From an uncultured Hyphomicrobiales bacterium (GTDB lineage Bacteria > Pseudomonadota > Alphaproteobacteria > Rhizobiales > Devosiaceae): a DNA stretch of 56,140 nucleotides. Position 1 is the first letter of the stretch; each line of letters begins with the position of its first letter. The position numbers and the translations under genes were made by a program. Shown in pieces: positions 28,917 through 36,651 of this stretch. The notes beneath the pieces were generated by a model that worked only from the letters and a program-made list of their open reading frames with translations, had not been told where the DNA came from and did not search any database. The stretch lies in the NCBI GenBank assembly GCA_903842455.1, contig CAIMLX010000213.1, positions 1-56,140 on the forward strand, written 5' to 3'.

Positions 28917-29978
28917 ATGTCGATCTTCGAGCGCTACCTGACCCTGTGGGTCGCGATCTGCATTGTCGTCGGCATTGCAGCGGGCCAGTTCTTCCCGGGG
29001 TTCTTCCAGGGGCTCGGAGCGCTGGAATACGCCAAGGTCAACATCCCGATGGCGGTGCTCATCTGGCTGATGATCATCCCCATGCTGGTGCGCATCGATT
29101 TCATGAGCCTGCGCCATGTCGGCGCGTACTGGCGGGGCATCGGCGTCACCGTCTTCATCAACTGGGCCATCAAGCCCTTCTCGATGGCGCTGCTGGGCTG
29201 GCTGTTCATCGGCTGGCTGTTCCGGCCGCTGCTGCCCGCGGTGCAGATCGACAGCTACATCGCCGGCCTCATCATCCTCGCTGCCGCGCCATGCACGGCA
29301 ATGGTGTTCGTCTGGTCGAACCTGGTGAAGGGTGAGCCCCACTTCACCCTCAGCCAGGTGGCTCTCAACGACGCCATCATGGTGGTGGCCTTCGCACCCA
29401 TTGTGGGCCTGCTGCTCGGCCTTTCGGCCATCACCGTGCCCTGGGATACGCTGCTGCTGTCGGTCGGCCTCTACATCGTCGTCCCGGTGATCGCGGCGCA
29501 GCTCTATCGCCGCTGGCTCCTCGCCAACGGTGGCATCGACGCCATGAACCGGGCGCTGACGATCCTGCAGCCCATCTCGATCGCGTCGCTGCTGGTCACC
29601 CTTGTGATGCTGTTCGGGTTTCAGGGTGAGCAGATCGTCGCGCAGCCGATGATCATCCTGCTGCTGGCCGTGCCGATCCTGATCCAGGTCTATTTCAACT
29701 CTGGGCTGGCCTACCTGCTCAACCGCGTCTCTGGCGAGCAGCACTGCGTGGCGGGGCCGTCCGCCCTGATCGGCGCGTCGAACTTCTTCGAACTCGCGGT
29801 TGCCGCAGCCATAGCCCTGTTCGGCTTCAACTCCGGAGCCGCCCTGGCAACGGTCGTGGGCGTGCTGGTCGAAGTGCCAGTGATGCTGTCGGTGGTGTGG
29901 ATCGTGAACCACAGCAAGAACTGGTACGAAGCGGGCGCCGCCGTGCGCCGCAACACCAAGGGCAGGGGCGCCAAATGA
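28917..29978 (+). CDS. acr3: ACR3-family arsenite efflux permease
   Basis: This 353-residue inner-membrane protein has about ten membrane segments and exports As(III). Family landmarks are AAPCTAMVFVWSNLVKG with the essential Cys, TLSQVALNDAIMVVAFAPIV, and FELAVAAAIALFGFNSGAALA. ATG 28917 is used; GTG 28911 is possible. Its TGA overlaps the next gene start (ATGA). It is not related to the ArsB family. Confidence 0.95.
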   Translation: MSIFERYLTLWVAICIVVGIAAGQFFPGFFQGLGALEYAKVNIPMAVLIWLMIIPMLVRIDFMSLRHVGAYWRGIGVTVFINWAIKPFSMALLGWLFIGWLFRPLLPAVQIDSYIAGLIILAAAPCTAMVFVWSNLVKGEPHFTLSQVALNDAIMVVAFAPIVGLLLGLSAITVPWDTLLLSVGLYIVVPVIAAQLYRRWLLANGGIDAMNRALTILQPISIASLLVTLVMLFGFQGEQIVAQPMIILLLAVPILIQVYFNSGLAYLLNRVSGEQHCVAGPSALIGASNFFELAVAAAIALFGFNSGAALATVVGVLVEVPVMLSVVWIVNHSKNWYEAGAAVRRNTKGRGAK

Positions 29979-30397
29979 CCGTCGTCATCTATCACAACCC
30001 CGACTGCGGCACGTCGCGCAACACGCTGGCCATGATCCGGCAGGGGGGCGAGGAGCCCGAAATCATCGACTACCTCAGGACGCCGCCGTCCCGCGAGCGA
30101 CTGATGTGGCTCATCGAGCAGGCCGGCCTGACGGTGCGCGAGGCGCTCCGGCAGAAGGATACTCCCTACGACGCGCTGGGCCTGCGCGACCTCTCGCTAT
30201 CGGACGAAACACTGCTCGACGCGATGCTGGCCCATCCCATCCTGATCAACCGACCGTTCGTCGTGACGAACCAGGGTGTTCGGCTGTGCCGCCCGTCCGA
30301 ACTGGTCCTCGATATCCTCGTTGGCCCCGCCATCGGGCCGTTCATCAAGGAGGATGGCGAGGTGGTGATCGATCCCGAGGGCAAGCGGCTTCGCTGA
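29975..30397 (+). CDS. arsC: Arsenate reductase, glutaredoxin-dependent type
   Basis: This 140-residue ArsC/Spx-fold protein has the active site HNPDCGTSRNTL with the catalytic Cys around residue 11 and the Arg four residues later (HX3CX3R). RPFVVTNQGVRLCRP matches the arsenate-anion-binding segment. It reduces As(V) using glutathione and glutaredoxin, a different mechanism from the phosphatase-type enzyme two genes upstream. The start overlaps the acr3 stop. Confidence 0.94.
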   Translation: MTVVIYHNPDCGTSRNTLAMIRQGGEEPEIIDYLRTPPSRERLMWLIEQAGLTVREALRQKDTPYDALGLRDLSLSDETLLDAMLAHPILINRPFVVTNQGVRLCRPSELVLDILVGPAIGPFIKEDGEVVIDPEGKRLR

Positions 30398-30527
30398 GGC
30401 CGGGCGCCCTTGCATCGTCGTCACTCCGATGCCATAGCGGAACACGGGTGCCGGGCCATAGGGCCGGGCAGGGGACACGTTGGTCGGGCCGCCAACGGAT
30501 ATCAACCTTGCGGGTACTTTTTCCATC

Positions 30528-31703
30528 GTGTCTGACAGAAAACCAATCTCAATTCTGCGCCGGTTCCTTGAAGGTGAGGCCTCGGGCGGTATCGTCCTGA
30601 TGGCGGCCGCCGCATTGGCGCTCATTGTCGCCAACTCCCCGCTGGGGCCAGGCTACGAGAGCGCGCTGCACGCCAAGCTCGGTCCGCTGAGCGTGGAACA
30701 CTGGATCAACGACGCACTGATGGCAGTATTCTTCCTGCTCGTCGGGCTCGAGATCAAACGCGAGATGATCGATGGCCAGCTGGCAACCTGGCCGAGGCGC
30801 GCGCTGCCGGGGATCGCCGCTGCCGGCGGCATGATCGTCCCTGCGCTCATCTATGTCGCGTTGAACTTCAACAACCCCGAGACCATCCGCGGCTGGGCCA
30901 TCCCGACGGCGACCGATATCGCGTTCGCGCTCGGCGTCATGCAACTGCTGGGCAAGCGCGTTCCGGCCTCGCTGAAGGTCTTTCTCGCCGCTCTCGCCAT
31001 CATCGACGATCTCGGCGCCGTCATGATCATCGCGCTGTTCTACACCAGCGGCTTGTCGATGCTCGACCTCGGAGGCGCCGTCATCGTGCTCGGCGCCTTG
31101 TTCGTGTTGAACCGGCGGGGCGTGCTGCACCTGTGGCCATACCTGCTGCTCGGCGTCGTCCTGTGGATCTTTGTCTATCGCTCGGGCGTCCACGCCACGC
31201 TGGCAGGCGTGGCGCTGGCCCTGACCATCCCGCTGCGCAGCCGGGACGGCAAGGTGGATGACCTGCAGGCATCGCCGCTGCACCGGCTCGAACATATGCT
31301 GATCAAGGTCGTCCCGTTTGTCGTCCTGCCGATCTTCGGCTTTGCCAACGCCGGCGTGTCGCTATGGAACGTCGGGGTCGACGCCATCACCGATGCGCTG
31401 ACCCTCGGCGTTGCCGGGGGGCTGGTGTTCGGCAAGCTGATCGGAGTGTTCGGCAGCGCGGCCATCGTTATCCGGCTGGGACTGGCAGATCTGCCGGCCG
31501 ATGCCACCTGGACGCAGTTGCTCGGCACCGCGCTGCTCTGTGGCATCGGCTTCACCATGAGCCTGTTCATCGGGCTACTGGCCTTCGCCGGCCAGCCATT
31601 GCTGCAGGAAGAGGTCAAGCTCGGCATCATCTGCGGCTCCGCGATCGCCGGCATCACTGGGACGCTGGTCCTGCTGTGGGGCTCAAAGGGTCGCGCCCAC
31701 TAG
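30528..31703 (+). CDS. nhaA: Na+/H+ antiporter NhaA
   Basis: This 391-residue (from GTG 30528) inner-membrane antiporter has about twelve membrane segments. The essential acidic residues are in ATDIAFALG and [12 protein letters not shown], the paired Asp of the ion site. [13 protein letters not shown] near the N-terminus and [13 protein letters not shown] near the C-terminus are typical. TTG 30480 is an alternative start with AGGGGA upstream. It lies 130 bp after arsC on the same strand and is probably a passenger of the arsenic island or independently expressed. Confidence 0.93.
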   Translation: MSDRKPISILRRFLEGEASGGIVLMAAAALALIVANSPLGPGYESALHAKLGPLSVEHWINDALMAVFFLLVGLEIKREMIDGQLATWPRRALPGIAAAGGMIVPALIYVALNFNNPETIRGWAIPTATDIAFALGVMQLLGKRVPASLKVFLAALAIIDDLGAVMIIALFYTSGLSMLDLGGAVIVLGALFVLNRRGVLHLWPYLLLGVVLWIFVYRSGVHATLAGVALALTIPLRSRDGKVDDLQASPLHRLEHMLIKVVPFVVLPIFGFANAGVSLWNVGVDAITDALTLGVAGGLVFGKLIGVFGSAAIVIRLGLADLPADATWTQLLGTALLCGIGFTMSLFIGLLAFAGQPLLQEEVKLGIICGSAIAGITGTLVLLWGSKGRAH

Positions 31704-31720
31704 ACGGCGCAACAGGCACT

Positions 31721-31757
31721 GATGGGATGGTCGACAGTCGCAGGTCACCATCCCATC
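31721..31757 (+). terminator. Stem-loop downstream of nhaA
   Basis: An 11-bp perfect stem GATGGGATGGT/ACCATCCCATC has a 15-nt loop that can itself pair further (GAC/GTC). It starts 17 bp after the nhaA stop. No U-tract follows, so it may need Rho or act only as a message end stabiliser. Confidence 0.5.
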
Positions 31758-31850
31758 GTCGCGATTGCCGCGGTGGCTGCGAAGCCGCAAGCTACCGTCG
31801 GCAACCGCAGGAATCGACCGCAGTCCGCACTACGGGATCGGTTTTGGTTC

Positions 31851-31866
31851 CATAATATATCTTATG
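31851..31866. promoter_or_regulatory. AT-rich symmetric site in the promoter region of the hydratase gene
   Basis: CATAA-TATATC-TTATG is an inverted repeat in an AT-rich patch 20 bp upstream of the ATG at 31886. CATAAT could serve as a -10 box. A ribosome-binding site GGAGG follows at 31872-31876. Confidence 0.35.
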
Positions 31867-31885
31867 CGAATGGAGGATGCACCTG

Positions 31886-32623
31886 ATGGCCAACGAGATC
31901 GAGCTGATCAACCTGCTGGTGGCGGCGCAGCGCGCCAGCCGCTCAGAAGTCGATGCCACCCTGTTCGCTGACGTCGACCGGGCCGCGGCCTACCGCATCC
32001 AGGCTGGCGTCCTTGCTGCGCTCGGCGAGACCCCCGCTCTCATCAAGACTGCGGTGCAGCCCGACGGCGTGGGCATTGCTGCACCGATCTTCGCGTCGCG
32101 CTACGGCCAGTCCGGCAGCTTCTCGCTGCCCGGCACCACAGTCACCGGGCTCGAGGTCGAAGTCGGCCTGGTGCTCGGCGCCGACCTGTCGACCTCGACT
32201 GCCAATGCCGACGAAGCGGCGATCATCGAGGCCATCGACCACTATTTCGTCGGCATCGAGGTCTGTGGGACGCGCTTTGCCGACCGCAAGCTGGCTGGCG
32301 TACAGGCCGGGCTCGCCGACAACATGTCGTCCTACGGCTACGTCGTCAATCCGGCGGAGCGCGATCTGGGCGCTGACATCGAACAGTTCGACGTTCAGCT
32401 TTCGCTGGATGGCGTTCAGCTGCATTCAGGTCCGGCCAAACACAGCTTCGGCACGGTGCTGAACTCGTTCCTGGCCTATGCCCGGGCGCAGGTTCCGGCC
32501 TACCCGCTCAAAGCCGGCACCATCATCACCACCGGTTCGCTCTGCGGCCTCGTGCCAGTGTCCGGCACGGGTCTGGTGAAGGCTGTGCTGGGGAGCCATA
32601 CGGTCGAGTTCATGCTCACCTAA
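31886..32623 (+). CDS. 2-keto-4-pentenoate hydratase / FAH-family protein
   Basis: This 245-residue cytosolic protein is of the 2-keto-4-pentenoate hydratase (MhpD-like) type. Family segments are IKTAVQPDGVGIAAPIF, TGLEVEVGLVLGADL with metal-ligand Glu residues, and AGTIITTGSLCGLVPV. MhpD-type enzymes hydrate 2-hydroxypenta-2,4-dienoate in aromatic meta-cleavage, but no such pathway genes surround it, so the natural substrate is open. ATG 31886 follows GGAGG at good distance; ATG 31877 is too close to it. Confidence 0.85.
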   Translation: MANEIELINLLVAAQRASRSEVDATLFADVDRAAAYRIQAGVLAALGETPALIKTAVQPDGVGIAAPIFASRYGQSGSFSLPGTTVTGLEVEVGLVLGADLSTSTANADEAAIIEAIDHYFVGIEVCGTRFADRKLAGVQAGLADNMSSYGYVVNPAERDLGADIEQFDVQLSLDGVQLHSGPAKHSFGTVLNSFLAYARAQVPAYPLKAGTIITTGSLCGLVPVSGTGLVKAVLGSHTVEFMLT

Positions 32624-32650
32624 ACTACTGTTTCTGCTCGGAGTTTCGTC

Positions 32651-33460
32651 ATGGAGCCGTCCCGCGACCTGTCCCGCCTGCTCGAAATCATGGCGGCGCT
32701 GCGCAATCCCGATGGCGGCTGTCCGTGGGACCTCGAGCAGGACTTCGCCTCGATCTCCAACTACACCATCGAGGAAGCCTATGAAGTCGCGGATGCTATT
32801 GAACGGAAAGACTTTTCTGACTTGCGCGAGGAACTTGGCGACCTCCTGCTGCAGCCCGTCTTCCACGCACAGATGGCCTCCGAGCAAGGCCTGTTCGACA
32901 TCGGCGACGTCATTTATGCCATTACCGAGAAGCTGATCCGCCGTCATCCTCATGTCTTCGGCGAGGAAGCGGCGCGAAATGCCGGTGGGGCCAAGGCAAA
33001 GTGGGATGAGGTGAAGGCCGACGAGCGGGCCAGGAAGGCCGCCCGCAAGGACCCCGCAGTCACCTCCCTGCTTGACGATGTCCCCAACGTCCTCCCTGCC
33101 CTTGCCCGCGCAGAAAAGCTCAGCCGGCGCGCCGCCAGCGTCCAGTTCGACTGGCCGGACTGGCGCGAGACCCTTGCCAAGGTGCGCGAAGAGCTCGACG
33201 AAGTGGCCGAGGCAGCTGAAGCCGAGGACAAGGCCAAGATACAGGAAGAGCTCGGCGATCTGCTGTTCGCGGCGGCGAACCTGGCGCGCAAGCTCGGCAT
33301 CGAGCCCGAGGCAGCGCTGCGCGATGCCAACAGCAAGTTCAGCCGTCGATTCCGCCATGTGGAGCAGCGGGCCCTGCAGGATGCGATCCCGCTCGCCGAG
33401 GCTGGCCTCGAGCGTCTCGATGGCTACTGGAACGAGATCCGCGACCGCGAGCGGACCTAG
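32651..33460 (+). CDS. mazG: Nucleoside triphosphate pyrophosphohydrolase MazG
   Basis: This 269-residue protein has two MazG-like all-alpha halves. The first half shows CPWDLEQDFASISNYTIEEA and REELGDLLLQPVFHAQMA, and the second EELDEVAEAAEAE and QEELGDLLFAAANLARK. The EExx(D/E) residues hold Mg2+. It hydrolyses NTPs to NMP and pyrophosphate, lowering (p)ppGpp or removing damaged nucleotides. Its TAG shares CTAG with the stop of the convergent hflX. Confidence 0.95.
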   Translation: MEPSRDLSRLLEIMAALRNPDGGCPWDLEQDFASISNYTIEEAYEVADAIERKDFSDLREELGDLLLQPVFHAQMASEQGLFDIGDVIYAITEKLIRRHPHVFGEEAARNAGGAKAKWDEVKADERARKAARKDPAVTSLLDDVPNVLPALARAEKLSRRAASVQFDWPDWRETLAKVREELDEVAEAAEAEDKAKIQEELGDLLFAAANLARKLGIEPEAALRDANSKFSRRFRHVEQRALQDAIPLAEAGLERLDGYWNEIRDRERT

Positions 33461-34836
33461 GCCGCGTCGGTGCCTTCGATCCGACCCGCGAAGCGCTGCG
33501 AGAACGCCGCCGAGTGCCGCGGCTCGACCCGCACCTCGTACACCTGCCCCACCTCGTCCGGCTCGCCGCGCGAGATGATTTCGGCATGGCCGTAGAGCCA
33601 GCCAACGGCAGCGCCGTCGGTGTGCGGAACCACGACGCGGTAGGTGCGGCCGTGCGATGCGAGCACCGTCTCGATGGTAGCGAGCAGCGTATCGAGCCCC
33701 TGCCCGGTCTGCGCCGACACCGGGACCGTCGCCACCACCTTGCCCATCGGTACGAGACGCGACAGCGGCGGGACACCGTTCTCGTCGGCGTCCGGCATCA
33801 GGTCGATCTTGTTCCAGACCTCGATGATCGGCGTCTTCTCGGGATCGACGCCCAGTTCGTCGAGCACCTTCAGCACATCGCCAGCCTGCGCGGCGCTGTC
33901 CTGGTTGGCGACGTCGCGGACGTGCAGGATGACGTTCGCGTCGGTCACCTCTTCCAGCGTTGCCCGGAAGGCGGCGACGAGATCGTGCGGCAGCTCGGAA
34001 ACGAAGCCAACTGTGTCCGACAGCATGACGTCGCGGCCGTGTGGCAGTGCGAGCTTGCGCACAGTGGTGTCTAGGGTCGCAAAGAGCAGGTCCTTGGCAA
34101 ACACCCCTGCTCCGGTCAGCGCGTTGAAGATGCTGGATTTTCCGGCATTGGTGTAGCCGACGAGCGCCACCACCGGATAGGCGATCGCCTCGCGCTTGGC
34201 CTTCTGCTGGCTGCGGGTGAGCCGGACCTTCTCGAGACGCTCCTCGAGCGACTTGATGCGTTCCTGCAACTGCCGCCGGTCGCTTTCCAGCTGGGTTTCG
34301 CCGGGGCCGCCCATGAACCCCATGCCGCCCGAGCCGCGCTGGCGCTCAAGGTGGGTCCAGCTGCGAACCAGCCGGCTCTTCTGGTAGTTCAGGTGAGCCA
34401 GTTCGACCTGCAGCACGCCTTCGCGCGTGGCCGCCCGGTCACCGAAGATCTCGAGGATCAGTCCGGTGCGGTCCAGCACCTTGGCGCCGGTTTCTCGTTC
34501 GAGGTTGCGCTGCTGGATCGGATGCAGGGCGGCATCGACGAGCAGCACGTCGAGCTTCTCGGCCTTCACACGGGCCTTCAGTTCCTCGACATGGCCGCCA
34601 CCGATGAAGGTTGCCGGCTTGATCTCGCGAACCTTGACGATTTCGGAGAATACCACGGTCACGTCGATAGCGCCGGCCAGGCCCTCGAACTCGGCCCGCC
34701 GGGCCTCGATGGCGTGGCTGCTCGGCAGCGCGCGGGCATCCGGCACCACCAGCCCCACTCGCCATGGCACTGCTCGCTGGTCGACCGTGCGCTCCCGGCC
34801 TACCTTGTGGTCTTCGTCGTCGATATCGTCGGTCAT
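33457..34836 (-). CDS. hflX: GTPase HflX
   Basis: This 459-residue ribosome-associated GTPase has the N-terminal HflX domain with the glycine-rich SGGMGFMGGPGETQLESDRR segment and a coiled region (SLEERLEKVRLTRSQQ). The G domain follows, with G1 GYTNAGKSS, G3 DTVGF, G4 NKID and G5 VSAQTGQG. It rescues or splits stalled ribosomes. ATG 34836 lies 7 bp after the hfq stop, the standard hfq-hflX arrangement. The frame is open upstream but only inside hfq. Confidence 0.96.
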   Translation of the reverse strand: MTDDIDDEDHKVGRERTVDQRAVPWRVGLVVPDARALPSSHAIEARRAEFEGLAGAIDVTVVFSEIVKVREIKPATFIGGGHVEELKARVKAEKLDVLLVDAALHPIQQRNLERETGAKVLDRTGLILEIFGDRAATREGVLQVELAHLNYQKSRLVRSWTHLERQRGSGGMGFMGGPGETQLESDRRQLQERIKSLEERLEKVRLTRSQQKAKREAIAYPVVALVGYTNAGKSSIFNALTGAGVFAKDLLFATLDTTVRKLALPHGRDVMLSDTVGFVSELPHDLVAAFRATLEEVTDANVILHVRDVANQDSAAQAGDVLKVLDELGVDPEKTPIIEVWNKIDLMPDADENGVPPLSRLVPMGKVVATVPVSAQTGQGLDTLLATIETVLASHGRTYRVVVPHTDGAAVGWLYGHAEIISRGEPDEVGQVYEVRVEPRHSAAFSQRFAGRIEGTDAA

Positions 34837-34843
34837 GTAATCC

Positions 34844-35092
34844 TTAGTCGTCCGTCGTGTGCTCGGGGTCGAACAGCTGGATCGGCGCGCCCGGCATGAT
34901 GGTCGAGATGGCGTGCTTGTAAACCAGCTGCGACTGCGCATCGCGGCGGAGCAGCAGGCAGAAATTGTCGAACCAGGTGATAACGCCCTGCAGCTTCACT
35001 CCGTTCACCAGAAAGATCGTCACCGGGACTTTCTGCTTGCGAACGTGGTTGAGGAAGGCGTCCTGAAGGTTCTGGGTCTTTTCGCTGGGCAT
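34844..35092 (-). CDS. hfq: RNA chaperone Hfq
   Basis: This 82-residue Sm-like hexameric RNA chaperone has [20 protein letters not shown] then [20 protein letters not shown] (Sm1), and [11 protein letters not shown] (Sm2). It helps small RNAs pair with messages. ATG 35092 gives the usual [11 protein letters not shown] start, with AGAGG upstream. The short acidic tail is typical of alphaproteobacteria. Confidence 0.97.
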   Translation of the reverse strand: MPSEKTQNLQDAFLNHVRKQKVPVTIFLVNGVKLQGVITWFDNFCLLLRRDAQSQLVYKHAISTIMPGAPIQLFDPEHTTDD

Positions 35093-35241
35093 TCTTTGGC
35101 CTCTTGTCGTGACGGCCCACTGCATAACAGCGGCTTCGTCACATTGCTATCCCGGGCACCGGACCGCCATCCCTGCCCCGTTGCGTCAGTCTCCCCCCAC
35201 TCGCGAAGCAACTATGGCACAGAAGATTTTTCGTGCCTACC

Positions 35242-35257
35242 CGCCCAAGAGGGCGGT
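35242..35257 (-). terminator. Small GC hairpin downstream of ntrX
   Basis: The stem CCGCCC/GGGCGG with a 4-nt loop lies 15 bp after the minus-strand ntrX stop. On that strand it is followed after a few bases by ACGAAAAATC rather than a T run, so it is a weak terminator candidate. Confidence 0.35.
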
Positions 35258-35271
35258 TCCGGGGGAAGTCT

Positions 35272-36651
35272 CTACAGTCCTAGCGACTTGATCTTGCGAT
35301 GCAGGGCGCTTCGCTCCATGCCGACGAATTCTGCCGTTTTTGAAATGTTGCCGCCGAAACGCTCGATCTGTGCCAGCAGGTACTGGCGCTCGAACACCTC
35401 GCGGGCATCGCGCAGCGGCAGGCTCATCAGGTGGGCCGAAGAGTCGCTGTCACCAACCGTCGGCAGCACCTCGCCGATGTCCGATGGCAGCAAGGCTGCC
35501 GTGATCACCCCGTCAGCCGGGGTCTGGTCCTTGACGAGGATCAGCAGCCGCTCGATCGAGTTGCGCAACTGCCGCGCATTGCCCGGCCAATCCTGCGCCT
35601 GCAGGACGGCCACGGCGTCCGAACCGACCGACAGGCTCCGCAGGTTGTGAAGCTTGCACACCTGCTCGATGAACATCTCCACCAATGGCGGCACGTCCTC
35701 GCGGCGTTCCTTAAGTGGCGTCAGATGCAGCGGCACGATGGAGAGCCGGTGAAACAGGTCCGAGCGGAACTGGCCGGATTCGATCATCGTAGCGACGTTC
35801 TGCGAACTCGAGGCGATGACGCGAACGTCGATCGGCACCGGGACCACGCCACCCACGCGGGTGAACTTGCTTTCCACGAGGGTTCGCAGCAGCGCCTGCT
35901 GCGCAGCGGGCGGCAGGGCTGCCACCTCCGACAGGTAAAGGGTGCCACCATGGGCCCGCTCGAGCGCACCCACCTCGGTGCGCAGCGTGCCGGTCTTCTC
36001 GCGCGCTTCACGCCCGAACAGGACAACCTGCACCTCTTCGGGCGAGTAGAGCGAGCAGTTGATCTCGACGAACGGTGCCTCGGCCCGCAGGCTCTTCTGG
36101 TGGATGAGCCGGGCGCAGAGCCCCTTGCCGGTTCCCGAGGAGCCGGAGATGAAGATGCGCGAATTGGTCGGGGCGGACTTGTCGATTATCCCGCGAACCG
36201 CCTGCAGGGCCGGGGACCCTCCGATCAGCTCGACCGTCTTGCTGGAGCGCTCGCGCAGGTCGGCGACCTCGTTCTTCAGGCGCGCCGCCTCCATCGCCCG
36301 CTGGGTGATCAGCAGCAGCCGGTCCACCTTGAAGGGTTTCTCGATGTAGTCGTAGGCGCCGCGCCGGATGGCGCTGACCGCGGTTTCCACGTTGCCGTGC
36401 CCCGAGATCATCACCACGGGCATGTCCGGGTGCTGGGCCTGGAACACGTCGAGCAGCTGCAGTCCGTCGAGCCGGCTGCCCTGCATCCAGATATCCAGAA
36501 ACACCAGGCTCGGCCGCCGTCGCGCGATCTCGTTCAAGCCCGAGTCGGCATCATGGGCCTGCCGGGTTTCGTAGCCCTCGTCCTCGAGGATACCCGCGAC
36601 AAGGTCGCGAATGTCGTCCTCGTCATCGATGATCAGGATGTCGAGGGCCAT
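35272..36651 (-). CDS. ntrX: Response regulator NtrX (with degenerate AAA+ motifs)
   Basis: This 459-residue partner of NtrY has a receiver domain with phospho-acceptor Asp53 (VFLDIW) and conserved YIEKPF. A central AAA+ domain and a C-terminal Fis-type helix-turn-helix (NISKTAEFVGMERSALHRKI) follow. Walker A reads SGSSGTGKGLCARL. The GAFTGA loop that contacts sigma-54 is absent (REAREKTGTLRTEVGALE). The Walker B segment is GGTLYLSEVAALP, with Ser where Asp is expected. The arginine-finger segment FRSDLFHRL is kept. It probably regulates without classical sigma-54 activation. The start overlaps the ntrY stop (TGATG). Confidence 0.93.
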   Translation of the reverse strand: MALDILIIDDEDDIRDLVAGILEDEGYETRQAHDADSGLNEIARRRPSLVFLDIWMQGSRLDGLQLLDVFQAQHPDMPVVMISGHGNVETAVSAIRRGAYDYIEKPFKVDRLLLITQRAMEAARLKNEVADLRERSSKTVELIGGSPALQAVRGIIDKSAPTNSRIFISGSSGTGKGLCARLIHQKSLRAEAPFVEINCSLYSPEEVQVVLFGREAREKTGTLRTEVGALERAHGGTLYLSEVAALPPAAQQALLRTLVESKFTRVGGVVPVPIDVRVIASSSQNVATMIESGQFRSDLFHRLSIVPLHLTPLKERREDVPPLVEMFIEQVCKLHNLRSLSVGSDAVAVLQAQDWPGNARQLRNSIERLLILVKDQTPADGVITAALLPSDIGEVLPTVGDSDSSAHLMSLPLRDAREVFERQYLLAQIERFGGNISKTAEFVGMERSALHRKIKSLGL

